From the NCBI RefSeq assembly GCF_940143175.1, contig NZ_OW659496.1:1844713-1908712 (forward strand): a stretch of 64,000 nucleotides of DNA. Reading direction: 5' to 3'. Positions 34,506 through 42,949 of this stretch are shown here, one piece after another (within the stretch, counting starts at the first letter, position 1; each line of letters opens with the position of its first letter). Made by a program: the position numbers and the translations under genes. The notes below the pieces were generated by a model. The model made no database searches. It was not told the DNA's origin and saw only the letters and a list, made by a program, of their open reading frames with translations. This DNA is from Erysipelothrix amsterdamensis. Its GTDB lineage: Bacteria > Bacillota_I > Bacilli_A > Erysipelotrichales > Erysipelotrichaceae.

Positions 34506-34514
34506 ATTATATCA
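34506..34514 (-). promoter_or_regulatory. Extended -10 promoter of typA
   Basis: TGATATAAT on the minus strand; transcript start near 34499. No good -35. Confidence 0.6.
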
Positions 34515-34876
34515 TAATTAATAATTAAAAAGCAGTATGTGCTACCTTACCAATGATGTTGCATTTTTTTATATCAGTACGAATCGTGAATAGAAAGGAA
34601 ATCACTAATAAAATTACGACATGTATAAATAGATCTCTCTGTAGATGTGCACAAATATGAAAAATATTTTATCAGTGGCAAAACTTTGATTTTAAGTATA
34701 AATAATCTGGAAAACACTGGTTTTATTTTATCGAAAAGAAATGGAGAAGTAGCCCATACATATTAGATTAACGAACTATTTCATTACAGCCATTTTAGTT
34801 ATCTATTAGCAGTTTAAAGAGATCTTAGAATTTACAACTAAATGTGGTTTTAGATGATTATCAAAAAAAACCAACC
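34515..34876. other. Non-coding stretch between typA promoter and the Gfo/Idh gene
   Basis: About 360 bp of AT-rich DNA with copy B of the 34-bp repeat. Short open stretches exist but none has both a start and a ribosome binding site. It may be decayed DNA. Confidence 0.5.
34815..34848. repeat. 34-bp dispersed repeat, copy B
   Basis: Same orientation as copy A (32390-32423), one mismatch; the pair flanks typA at 2.4 kb spacing. Confidence 0.8.
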
Positions 34877-34887
34877 CTACTGGGTTG
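34863..34887 (-). terminator. Terminator of mnmG and the Gfo/Idh gene
   Basis: CCAACCC / GGGTTGG with a 4-nt loop and eight T residues on the minus strand. The stem overlaps the last codons of the gene. Confidence 0.88.
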
Positions 34888-35854
34888 GCTTTGAATAATT
34901 ATTAGCAGTTTTCCGTGCTTTTTCCGCAACTCTCACGACACTTAATGTTTGTTCTAAGTACAGATCACGAAGTGCAAAATCTTGAGTACGAATTGCACGC
35001 TCAAATACTTCTACTTGATATGCTAATCTTGGTAAATCTTGAATGTTGATTAATTCTTTTGAATCTTTCGTAACAATACTTACCGACTCAATACTGCTGA
35101 CGCTTTCTGGGATATAAATATAACCTTTATCACCCTGAATTTGGCCAAAGTTTTGAGAAAAACTATCTTTAGCACCGACACACTCCACTGTCATCGTAGG
35201 ATACTTCATTATTAAAATTCCAGATGTATCGATACCATTTGGATGTTTGTTCGCATAATACTTTACTTCATCCGGCATACCGAAAATTCCAACAACAAAG
35301 TGAATATTATAAATGTTGATATCGGCTAAAGCACCCCCTGAAAAATGAGGATTAAATACATTTGGTGTTTCGCCTGCTAACAGTGCATCATAGCGGCTTG
35401 AATATTGACTAAAATTACACTGAACTAGTTTTATATTACCAATAACCTCTAAATTTGATTTTATAAATTGATAATGCGGTAAATGAATATTGCAAATTGC
35501 CTCAAAGAGGAATAAATTATGGTCCTGAGCATAACGGATTAATTGTTGTGCTCGTTCCTCCGTTTCAACAAAAGGTTTTTCTACAATCACATGCTTTCCG
35601 GCCTTAAGCGCAGCATAAGCCTGCTCATAGTGAAGACTGTTTGGGGAAGCGATATAGATCGTATCCACCAACGAATCCGAAAATAAAGCATCAAGACTTG
35701 TATGTGTCTGTTTGATACCAAAACGCTTTGCTAAAGCATCTGCTCTACCTTGCGTTCGTGAATAAACAGCTTTAAACGAAACACCTGATAAATCTTGTGT
35801 TGATTTAATAAATTCTTCGACAATAACCCCTGTTCCAATTGTTCCAATATTCAT
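34877..35854 (-). CDS. Gfo/Idh/MocA family NAD(P)-dependent oxidoreductase
   Basis: A 325-residue dehydrogenase. N-terminal Rossmann fold (MNIGTIGTGVIVEEF), IYIASPNSLHYEQAYAALKAG near 70 and the family signature VIVEKPF near 95 with the catalytic Lys. C-terminal alpha/beta domain with GGALADINIYNIHFVVG near 180. Members oxidise or reduce sugars, inositols or trans-dihydrodiols; the substrate is unknown. GGTGGAAATT precedes ATG 35854, 10 nt after mnmG, so it is probably its operon partner. Confidence 0.9.
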   Translation of the reverse strand: MNIGTIGTGVIVEEFIKSTQDLSGVSFKAVYSRTQGRADALAKRFGIKQTHTSLDALFSDSLVDTIYIASPNSLHYEQAYAALKAGKHVIVEKPFVETEERAQQLIRYAQDHNLFLFEAICNIHLPHYQFIKSNLEVIGNIKLVQCNFSQYSSRYDALLAGETPNVFNPHFSGGALADINIYNIHFVVGIFGMPDEVKYYANKHPNGIDTSGILIMKYPTMTVECVGAKDSFSQNFGQIQGDKGYIYIPESVSSIESVSIVTKDSKELINIQDLPRLAYQVEVFERAIRTQDFALRDLYLEQTLSVVRVAEKARKTANNYSKPTQ

Positions 35855-35864
35855 AATTTCCACC

Positions 35865-37715
35865 CTATCCTTTGTGTTTGAGTACCATAGCAAGAATTGC
35901 AATATCTGCTGGATTAACACCTGAAATACGCGATGCTTGACCCATTGTGATCGGTCTTACAGCAGTCAGTTTTTGACGCCCCTCAATTGATAAGTTTTCA
36001 ATAGAATCATAGTTAATATCTTCAGGTAATTTAATATTCTCCATTGATCGAAGTTTTTCTGCTTCTTTCATGGCTTTCTTAATATAACCTTCATACTTGA
36101 TTTCTACTTGGATTTGGAATGCTAAGTCTTTACGAACTTCCATGTCCATCAGATCCAATACCTCTAACAACTCTATACCCGGTCTTTTTACCGCATCATA
36201 GATAGTTAGATCATGTGCTTGGAATGGTGAATCTTTTTCAGCAAAATAAGCTTCAAATTCTGGATTATGTGGCAATTTGATTGTTTTACTTGCTTCAATA
36301 AATTCATCAATGATTTGAATATCTAACTCTATTTTCTCATAATCTTCATCACTTAACAATCCAATCTCGTTACCAAAGTGTGATAAACGACGATATGCAT
36401 TGTCATGACGCAGCAAGAGTCGATATTCAGCACGTGACGTTAAAAGACGGTAAGGCTCTAAAGTCCCCTTAGTAACAAGGTCATCGAGCATTACGCCGAT
36501 ATAAGCTTCATCACGTTTAAGAATAAGTGGCTCTTTACCTTGGTTTTTGAGCGCTGCATTAATTCCTGCCATAAGTCCTTGTCCGGCAGCTTCTTCATAA
36601 CCTGAAGTTCCGTTAATCTGACCTGCTGTAAATAAGTTTTCAACAGTCATGATTTCAAGTGATGGTTTTAATTGAATCGGATCAATTGCATCATATTCGA
36701 TAGCATAACCATAGCGTTGAACACGACAGTTTTCCAATCCAGGAACAGTACGAATCATCGCATCTTGAACATCTTCGGGTAATGATGAAGAAAGTCCTTG
36801 CACATAAGTCGTATCTAACTCCGCAGATTCGGGTTCTAAAAAGATTTGATGACGATTTTTATCTGCGAATCGAACAATTTTATCTTCAATCGATGGACAA
36901 TAACGTGCACCAACTCCCTCAACAACGCCTGAATACATACTCGATTTATCGAGATTAGCTTCAATTAAATCATGTGTTGTAGGATTTGTATAAGTTAAGT
37001 AACAAGGGTATTGTTCCTTAATTACATCATCCTTCTTGGTACTGTTAGAGAAATAATACGGTTCATCGTCACCGGGTTGAATCGTCGTTTTACTAAAATC
37101 AATACTATCTGTGTAAACACGTGCAGGTGTTCCTGTTTTAAGACGGAATGTCTTTAACCCCAATGCACGTAAAGATTCAGAAAGATTATTCGTTGTTGGA
37201 TCTCCATCCGGTCCACTAACAGTAACTGTTGAAGAAAGTAAAATCTTTGAACTCATGTAAGTTCCACTGGTAATAATAACGGTCTTAGCAGCTACAAATT
37301 CATCACCTTTACAACGAACACCGGTAACAACACCATTTTCAGCTACAACACCTTCCACCATTTTCTGAACGATTTCGATTCCTGGTTCAGCAAGCACAGC
37401 ATCACGCATCGCACGCGAATAAGCTAATTTATCAGACTGAACACGCAAGCATTGAACACCGGGTCCCTTACTTGAATTTAATATTCGAAATTGTAAAGCG
37501 GTCTTATCCGCAATCTTCCCCATGACGCCGCCAAGCGCTTCAATTTCTCGAACAACAATACCCTTTGCAGGTCCACCAATTGATGGATTGCAAGGCATTG
37601 ATGCAATTTTATCTACATTTAACGTAAAGAGTGCTGTTCTTTGCCCCATTCTGGCTGAAGCAACTGCTGCTTCAACACCGGCATGACCGCCTCCTACTAC
37701 TATAACATCATACAT
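35865..37715 (-). CDS. mnmG: tRNA uridine-5-carboxymethylaminomethyl modification enzyme
   Basis: A 616-residue FAD enzyme (GidA) that forms a complex with MnmE to modify U34. FAD-binding VVGGGHAGVEAAVASARMG near 6-24, the conserved MPCNPSIGGPAKG near 42, GTPARV near 195, GTSGYEEAAGQGLMAGINAA near 365, and LTSRAEYRLLLR near 420. CGGAGGCTTTTAT precedes the ATG. Separated from mnmE by 11 kb and from rsmG by 6 kb, unlike Bacillus where the three are adjacent. Confidence 0.96.
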   Translation of the reverse strand: MYDVIVVGGGHAGVEAAVASARMGQRTALFTLNVDKIASMPCNPSIGGPAKGIVVREIEALGGVMGKIADKTALQFRILNSSKGPGVQCLRVQSDKLAYSRAMRDAVLAEPGIEIVQKMVEGVVAENGVVTGVRCKGDEFVAAKTVIITSGTYMSSKILLSSTVTVSGPDGDPTTNNLSESLRALGLKTFRLKTGTPARVYTDSIDFSKTTIQPGDDEPYYFSNSTKKDDVIKEQYPCYLTYTNPTTHDLIEANLDKSSMYSGVVEGVGARYCPSIEDKIVRFADKNRHQIFLEPESAELDTTYVQGLSSSLPEDVQDAMIRTVPGLENCRVQRYGYAIEYDAIDPIQLKPSLEIMTVENLFTAGQINGTSGYEEAAGQGLMAGINAALKNQGKEPLILKRDEAYIGVMLDDLVTKGTLEPYRLLTSRAEYRLLLRHDNAYRRLSHFGNEIGLLSDEDYEKIELDIQIIDEFIEASKTIKLPHNPEFEAYFAEKDSPFQAHDLTIYDAVKRPGIELLEVLDLMDMEVRKDLAFQIQVEIKYEGYIKKAMKEAEKLRSMENIKLPEDINYDSIENLSIEGRQKLTAVRPITMGQASRISGVNPADIAILAMVLKHKG

Positions 37716-37796
37716 ATAAAAGCCTCCGTTGGTATTTTATCACAATTATACAACATTCGAGTTGATAATGATTTAAGTTCACTTATTTATTCAAAC

Positions 37797-37844
37797 TTGA
37801 CACATACGCCATGATGTAATACTGTATTAATGTAAGTGGTACAG
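37797..37844 (+). promoter_or_regulatory. Promoter and possible operator of the GntR-ABC operon
   Basis: TTGACA (37797-37802), 17-nt spacer, TACTGT (37820-37825). An inverted repeat CTGTA-N13-TACAG (37822-37844) overlaps the start site and is a candidate binding site for the regulator encoded next. Confidence 0.6.
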
Positions 37845-37857
37845 ATGGGAGGTATCT

Positions 37858-38229
37858 ATGTTTACAATTAATACACGAAACGCAACACCAATATTTGAAC
37901 AGATTATTCAACAAGTTGGAAAGTTTATAGCTATGGGGATACTCCAACCACATGAACAACTTCCAACCGTTCGTTCCCTTGCCAAAGATCTCGGTGTAAA
38001 TCCAAATACCGTTTCTAAGGCTTATCATGAATGCGAGATGAATGGTCTTATCTATTCAATTCCCGGAAAGGGATCTTTTGTAAGCGAGCATGAGAAAGGT
38101 GTCAGTAACCTTGTCAGCGATGCCTATCAAGAACTCACTGCAATCTATCATAAATTACTTGAATTAGGAGAAACACAAGATACAATACTCAATATATTGA
38201 AGGAGTCACATAATGATACGATTCACTAA
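37858..38229 (+). CDS. GntR-family regulator, YtrA subfamily
   Basis: A 123-residue regulator. Residues 10-75 form the winged helix (PIFEQIIQQVGKFIAMGIL, LPTVRSLAKDLGVNPNTVSKAYHECE); the short C-terminal tail of about 45 residues, without a ligand domain, marks the YtrA type. Such proteins repress the ABC transporter operon they head, usually responding to cell-wall antibiotics or membrane stress. GGGAGGTATCT precedes the ATG, and the end overlaps the ATPase by 17 nt. Confidence 0.9.
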   Translation: MFTINTRNATPIFEQIIQQVGKFIAMGILQPHEQLPTVRSLAKDLGVNPNTVSKAYHECEMNGLIYSIPGKGSFVSEHEKGVSNLVSDAYQELTAIYHKLLELGETQDTILNILKESHNDTIH

Positions 38230-39103
38230 TGTTAATAAAAAATTTGATAACAAAATAGTACTTGAGGACATCAACATTACATTTAATGATGGTTCGATTA
38301 TCGGGCTTGTAGGTAAAAACGGTTCGGGTAAATCGACCCTTTTACGCCTTATAAGTGGGGTACTCCATGCAGATGCAGGTGTCGTTTTAATTAATGACCA
38401 ACTGGTCTATGATAACCCCGAAACTAAAAAAGACTTGTTCTTTGTTGGGGATGATCCATTCTTCTTTAGTCAATCAACGATTAAAGATATGCAACAATTC
38501 TATAAAGTTTTCTATAAGTCCTTTGATGACAATTATTACCGCGATCTTCTTAGCTTATTTGGTTTAGACGAAAATCGTAAAATAAACGCATTATCAAAAG
38601 GAATGAAGCGTCAAGTATCACTTTTACTCGCTCTCGCATCAAAACCAAAGATTTTGTTACTTGATGAAGCGTTTGATGGGCTTGATCCGATTATGAGATT
38701 TCGAATTAAACAATTGCTTGGAGAAATGATTATCGATCATAATTCAACCATTATTATTTCATCTCATAACTTAAGAGAACTTGAAGATATTTGCGATACT
38801 GTTGCTATTATTGATGAAAATAATATTATGATGAATCAATCAACGAATGACTTTGGTTCAATTTATCACCGTTACCAAATTGCATTTGATTTGGAGAAGA
38901 AAATAACAGACTTTGATTTTATGAATCCTCTGAATGTAACGGGATCGGCACGAATTTTTTCGATAATTCTCAAGGGCGATCGTGAAAAAATTGAAATGGA
39001 TCTCAATTCAATGAATCCATTACTCATCGAACATAACGATGTAACGCTCGAAGAGATATTTATTTATGAAATGGAGAATAAAAATCATGAAAACATTGAT
39101 TAA
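38213..39103 (+). CDS. ABC transporter ATP-binding protein
   Basis: A 296-residue ATPase. Walker A GLVGKNGSGKSTLL near 32, LSKGMKRQVSLLLALA (signature) near 125, Walker B ILLLDEAFDGLDP near 148, and ISSHNLRELEDIC H-loop near 180. The C-terminal 100 residues are the extension seen in YtrB-like and other ABC-2 exporters. With the following permease it would form an exporter or a resistance/sensing transporter controlled by the GntR regulator. Confidence 0.92.
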   Translation: MIRFTNVNKKFDNKIVLEDINITFNDGSIIGLVGKNGSGKSTLLRLISGVLHADAGVVLINDQLVYDNPETKKDLFFVGDDPFFFSQSTIKDMQQFYKVFYKSFDDNYYRDLLSLFGLDENRKINALSKGMKRQVSLLLALASKPKILLLDEAFDGLDPIMRFRIKQLLGEMIIDHNSTIIISSHNLRELEDICDTVAIIDENNIMMNQSTNDFGSIYHRYQIAFDLEKKITDFDFMNPLNVTGSARIFSIILKGDREKIEMDLNSMNPLLIEHNDVTLEEIFIYEMENKNHENID

Positions 39104-41081
39104 CTCAAGAATTAATTTTGATTACTTAAAGTTTAACTTTAAGAAATACAAAGGTTTACTCTTATTCTATACAATTCTTCTAATGACTTCGTTTCCAATA
39201 CCAACTTTAATTCGTTGGATTCAAACTCCTGACCGACATAGTTATGAAAATTATTCTACTGGTTCGGTGTATGTACCCATAATCATCACAATATTTTTGT
39301 CGATCGTGACACCAATGATTCTCTTTAACTACTTAAGTAGCAAGAAATCCGTTGACGTATTTCATTCATTACCCATTAAGCGCAGTGACTTATTTCTAAC
39401 AAACTATGTTGCTTCTCTTCTCATTATTTTTATTCCGTTCACCATCGCCTATTTCTCAGGCTACGGACTCAATAATCTATTATTCAATGAGTCCTTAAAG
39501 TGGTATCACATTGAAACTTACTTCCAGTTGCTCGCAATCTTCTTCGCAACGACAACACCTGTGATGTTTGTTTTAATGAATACAGGAACACTTTCCGACG
39601 CATTGATTTATACCGTAATTATCTTTGTAGCACCTTTTTTAGCGTTCGGTGCATTGGAACTCTTTGCATCCACATTTGTAATTGGTTACACATCTATGAG
39701 AATGGACTCTTTGGCCTTTTTATCACCGCCTACTTCCATATTATTCGGATTAAAATCGATGAATTCTCCCTATGATATGGGTCTTTATGCTTCCTATTGG
39801 TTGATCCTTGGACTCATACTCTTGTCGGTATCTCTTGTAATTCACGATGGTCGTAAATCCGAGAAAAGTGAGACACCATTTGTTAATAATTGGTTCTTCC
39901 CATTAATCATTTATTTATTTACAGGTATCGTATTAGTTTTCTTGCTTCCAATCTTTGCGATGGGAAATCGAACACTTACTGTAGGTTCGGTAATTATGCC
40001 TATTTTAATTGCGCTACTGCTCTTTACGCTATTAAACATTATCAAAAATCGCTCACTGAAAAATATGACAGGAATTCTAAAAAACTATACAATCTTTGCG
40101 CTTGTGTTAATGGTATTCTGTACAATCTTATATGTAACCAATGGGCTCGGATATACATACTACATTCCAAAGATTGATAAAATTGAGTCCGTCACCATTA
40201 CATCTCAAGGTGAGGTTTATGGAAACGATAATGAAAACGTCCTCACCAATGGCGGAAACTATCTTTTTCAAAAAGACCTACATATTACGCGTGAACATCC
40301 AGAATTACTCCAACTTACAAATACGTTCCATTATTCAATCATTAGCCAATTGAAAGAAAATGAACCTTTAGTAAGCTCAAATCTTGACGATACTTCGGAA
40401 TATACTCCCATATACATCGAGTACAAACTCAAAAATGGAAGTAAAATAAAACGTCGTTTCAATATTAAGGATGAGTTATTAAAACCACTTTATCCTGCTG
40501 TTGTAAACCCTGATACTTTGAAAGATACAAACATTCTCTTCAATGAAGAAAAGCAAATTAATCAAATTTATATCTTCAATAATACCTTGACGGAAGGTTA
40601 CCGATTTACAGGTTCACGTAGCGAACTCATTGAAACATATAAAGAAGACCTTAAAAATACTGAACTTCAACCTAATGGCGATACACTTAACTTTGTCGTT
40701 GCTTATAAGGTAAAAGACCGTGAATATGTGAATGATTACCTTATAAACATTGATAATCGTCATCCAAAAACAACAGAGTACATCAAGAACAACTTAAAAC
40801 CAATCGATGACATCAATACCGAAGCAGTGATCTATCGTGACGATGAGGGAGATTCTTTATTCTCCAAAGGAATCAGTGCTTCTTCATCAATCTATGTCAG
40901 TGACAGAGTAATGAATATTGATTCGGATTTTGTTACTTCAAGCGAATTAGAGTTACTTAAAGACAAAGTTTCTTCATTTGTACTTTCAGACAAACCTCAT
41001 GATGTTTATCGGGTTAATGTTGAAGTTATAGATCTTAATGTTTATTTTGAATACTACCTCTCTGTTAGAAAAGATTCATAG
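39087..41081 (+). CDS. ABC-2 type permease with large extracytoplasmic C-terminal domain
   Basis: A 664-residue permease. About eight to ten membrane helices lie within residues 20-360; the last segment FALVLMVFCTILYVTN is followed by about 300 soluble residues rich in Tyr, Asn and Asp, probably outside the membrane. This layout is seen in permeases of YtrA-linked operons. GGAGAATAAAAATC precedes ATG 39087; an ATG 21 nt earlier lacks a ribosome binding site. Overlaps the ATPase by 17 nt. Its terminator was split by the insertion sequence. Confidence 0.87.
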   Translation: MKTLINSRINFDYLKFNFKKYKGLLLFYTILLMTSFPIPTLIRWIQTPDRHSYENYSTGSVYVPIIITIFLSIVTPMILFNYLSSKKSVDVFHSLPIKRSDLFLTNYVASLLIIFIPFTIAYFSGYGLNNLLFNESLKWYHIETYFQLLAIFFATTTPVMFVLMNTGTLSDALIYTVIIFVAPFLAFGALELFASTFVIGYTSMRMDSLAFLSPPTSILFGLKSMNSPYDMGLYASYWLILGLILLSVSLVIHDGRKSEKSETPFVNNWFFPLIIYLFTGIVLVFLLPIFAMGNRTLTVGSVIMPILIALLLFTLLNIIKNRSLKNMTGILKNYTIFALVLMVFCTILYVTNGLGYTYYIPKIDKIESVTITSQGEVYGNDNENVLTNGGNYLFQKDLHITREHPELLQLTNTFHYSIISQLKENEPLVSSNLDDTSEYTPIYIEYKLKNGSKIKRRFNIKDELLKPLYPAVVNPDTLKDTNILFNEEKQINQIYIFNNTLTEGYRFTGSRSELIETYKEDLKNTELQPNGDTLNFVVAYKVKDREYVNDYLINIDNRHPKTTEYIKNNLKPIDDINTEAVIYRDDEGDSLFSKGISASSSIYVSDRVMNIDSDFVTSSELELLKDKVSSFVLSDKPHDVYRVNVEVIDLNVYFEYYLSVRKDS

Positions 41082-41096
41082 AGAAATATATAAAAG

Positions 41097-41110
41097 AAAG
41101 ACACGTATAC
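41097..41110. terminator. Left half of the split bidirectional terminator, with TSD copy TAC
   Basis: AAAGACACGTAT (41097-41108) is the left arm; its partner ATACGTGTCTTT is at 42935-42946. TAC at 41108-41110 is the target duplication. Confidence 0.8.
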
Positions 41111-41152
41111 TGAACTGCTCCCTGTCAAGTAGACAGGTGAAATAAATAAAAT
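41111..41152. repeat. Left terminal inverted repeat of the IS
   Basis: Starts TGAACTGCTCCC and contains AAGTAGACA and GAAATAAATAAAAT; matches the right end inverted. Confidence 0.85.
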
Positions 41153-41156
41153 ATCC

Positions 41157-41191
41157 AAGATGATTTATCACTTTATGATGAATCATCTTTT
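41157..41191 (-). terminator. Hairpin after orfB in the IS
   Basis: AAGATGATT and AATCATCTT arms with T-runs, immediately after the transposase stop. Confidence 0.6.
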
Positions 41192-42139
41192 TTATGCTAC
41201 AAGTGACTGCATTTGTTTTTCTCTAATGTTTGACCAGTAAGCTTCAATCTTCTTGTTAGTTGGAATCGCGTAGACTACAGGTGTCTCTGTTCCTAGCGCT
41301 TCAGTTCGAACCATCATTGGTGTTTTGTTTTTGAAGCGTTTCTGAAGTCTCTTGTTGTTATAAAAATCAATATACACTTCAATTGCTTTCTTCAATTCGC
41401 TTCTTGTACTGAATTCATTAGGGTAGTACATTTCTGATTTGATTGTTCCCCAAAATCCTTCCATAGGACCATTATCAATACAATGTCCCACTCTAGACAT
41501 ACTTTGCATCACTCCTTGATCTTCTAGCTGTTTCCTAAATGCCCTACTTGTGTATTGGAATCCGCGGTCACTGTGAAATAAAGGTTTTGCCTCTGGATAT
41601 CTCGCGATAGCTTTATGATAAGTATCAAACACAAGTTGATTATTGTTCCGATCACTTATTTGATACGCCACAACACTTAAATCATAAAGATCAATAATCG
41701 CACTGAGATATAGTTTCTTACTTGAACCTTTAATCTTAAATTCTGTGACGTCTGTCAGCCATTTTTCATTCGGTTTTGCGGCAAAGAAATTTCGATTTAA
41801 AATATTTTCAGCTGTGATTTCAGGAGTGCTTCGTGAATATTTTTTAGACTTTTGACGAATCACTGATTTCACCCCTAGCATCTTCATGAGTCTATGAATC
41901 CTCTTCGAGTTATATTGAACGCTATTCAACTCATTGATCCAATCCGTCATGCGTCGATAGCCTAAGATATGTCCAAATAGTTCATCATAATCAAGAATGA
42001 GATTGCAAAGCTCATGATTTTCAATTTCATTGCTTGTTTCAACACGATGCGTCCATTTATAATAACTACTTCTTGCGATTTTAAGTACCTTACACATCCA
42101 CTGAATACTCCAGCCATGTTTATGATGTAGTTCCTGCAC
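41192..42139 (-). CDS. IS3-family transposase OrfB (DDE integrase core)
   Basis: A 315-residue transposase domain, made as a fusion with OrfA by -1 frameshifting. N-terminal HTH_21 segment (HGWSIQWMCKVLKIARSSYYKW), then the DDE core: WLTDVTEFKI with the first Asp near 130, LFHSDRGFQYTS with the second Asp near 195, and IDNGPMEGFWGTIKSE with the Glu near 230. The frame opens with a GTG at 42139 but is open upstream to the slippage site (42201-42208). It is not preceded by a convincing ribosome binding site. Confidence 0.93.
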   Translation of the reverse strand: MQELHHKHGWSIQWMCKVLKIARSSYYKWTHRVETSNEIENHELCNLILDYDELFGHILGYRRMTDWINELNSVQYNSKRIHRLMKMLGVKSVIRQKSKKYSRSTPEITAENILNRNFFAAKPNEKWLTDVTEFKIKGSSKKLYLSAIIDLYDLSVVAYQISDRNNNQLVFDTYHKAIARYPEAKPLFHSDRGFQYTSRAFRKQLEDQGVMQSMSRVGHCIDNGPMEGFWGTIKSEMYYPNEFSTRSELKKAIEVYIDFYNNKRLQKRFKNKTPMMVRTEALGTETPVVYAIPTNKKIEAYWSNIREKQMQSLVA

Positions 42140-42150
42140 TGCGAGATACT

Positions 42151-42855
42151 TTACTTCTTGTTTTGCTTTGGAGAATATCGCCCCCTTTCGATTTCCTTCA
42201 CTTTTTTTAATAGAATGTTCTCGCGTTCTTTCAGTTCGAGTTGTCTTTCAAGTAGTTTTACTTTACGTTCTAAACGTTCTTCATTACTAAGTTGATCTTC
42301 TTGTTTTCGCTTGCCACGTTTATCAAGAAGACCATCATCTCCCAATTCGTTATACTTTTTCACCCACTGATAAACCTGAGCATAAGAAAGTTCATAGCGC
42401 TCAGCAGTCCCCTTATAATCGTAGTCATGTTCAATACAATATGCGACAATTTCCTGACGCTCCTCAATTGTTGTTTTTCTACCTTTTGTCATATAGACTT
42501 CTCCTTTAGGATCGTAATCCTTTATAGTTTCAAGTCTATTATACTTTTTTATCCATCCGCGCAAAACCTCATGGGAACTTATACCATATTTAATACTAAT
42601 ATCTTTAAGAGAACCTGCGCCTTCAAGATAATCCCTAATTGCGGATTCCTTGAGCTCTTTCGAATAACTTTTGTTTCGATCTTTATCTGAAAAAACTTCA
42701 ATACCATAAGTTTGATACTTTTTCACCCAACTACGTAATGTACTAGAATCAATAGATAATTCTTCAGCTATTTCTGGTGCACCTTTTATGCCATTCAAAT
42801 ATTCATTAATTGCTTGTTCTTTTATTTCGGCTGGATATTTATTCTTTCTCCCCAT
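42151..42855 (-). CDS. IS3-family OrfA, three helix-turn-helix units
   Basis: A 234-residue DNA-binding protein that recognises the IS ends. Three similar HTH segments lie in a row: YPAEIKEQAINEYLNG... (5-50), SKELKESAIRDYLEG... (57-105), and TIEERQEIVAYCIEH... (128-175). A leucine-rich coiled coil (185-220) follows. Its mRNA contains A7G at 42201-42208 near the end, the slippery site for the OrfAB fusion. IS150-type OrfA is commonly about 170-180 aa, so the triple HTH makes it long. Confidence 0.9.
   Translation of the reverse strand: MGRKNKYPAEIKEQAINEYLNGIKGAPEIAEELSIDSSTLRSWVKKYQTYGIEVFSDKDRNKSYSKELKESAIRDYLEGAGSLKDISIKYGISSHEVLRGWIKKYNRLETIKDYDPKGEVYMTKGRKTTIEERQEIVAYCIEHDYDYKGTAERYELSYAQVYQWVKKYNELGDDGLLDKRGKRKQEDQLSNEERLERKVKLLERQLELKERENILLKKVKEIERGRYSPKQNKK
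42201..42208 (-). other. Programmed -1 frameshift slippery site between orfA and orfB
   Basis: TTA AAA AAA G: slippage by -1 enters a frame without stops that reads SEGNRKGAIFSKAKQEVKYL into OrfB, matching the canonical OrfAB junction of IS150-type elements. Confidence 0.8.
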
Positions 42856-42886
42856 AGAAAAAGCTCCTCCTTTTTTGTAGTGCCCG

Positions 42887-42931
42887 ATTTTATTTATTTC
42901 GGGTGTCTACTTTAAGGGGAGCTTATCATCA
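42887..42931. repeat. Right terminal inverted repeat of the IS
   Basis: Reverse strand begins TGATGATAAGCTCCCC; it matches the left end with a 3-nt offset near the tip. Confidence 0.85.
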
Positions 42932-42949
42932 TACATACGTGTCTTTTTT
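42932..42949. terminator. Right half of the split terminator, with TSD copy TAC
   Basis: ATACGTGTCTTT (42935-42946) followed by T-rich sequence; it would have paired with 41097-41108 before the insertion. Confidence 0.8.

Larger units (their letters stand above)
41111..42931 (-). mobile_element. IS3-family insertion sequence (IS150-like), 1821 bp, apparently intact
   Basis: Bounded by imperfect inverted repeats of 42-45 bp that begin TGA, share GCTCCC, AAGTAGACA and GAAATAAATAAAAT, and flanked by a 3-bp duplication TAC (41108-41110, 42932-42934). It encodes orfA and orfB on the minus strand with a -1 frameshift site between them. Both ORFs are open, so it may be active. A terminator-like hairpin (AAGATGATT / AATCATCTT, then T6) lies just inside the left end. 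Confidence 0.92.

Noticed and set aside
34640..34775. A stop-free stretch of about 45 codons (plus strand) between typA and the Gfo/Idh gene
   Set aside because: It has no start with a ribosome binding site, no recognisable motif, and a stretch this long is not unlikely by chance in AT-rich DNA.
32390..34848. The 34-bp repeats as a CRISPR array
   Set aside because: There are only two copies 2.4 kb apart, with no regular spacers and no cas genes in the window.
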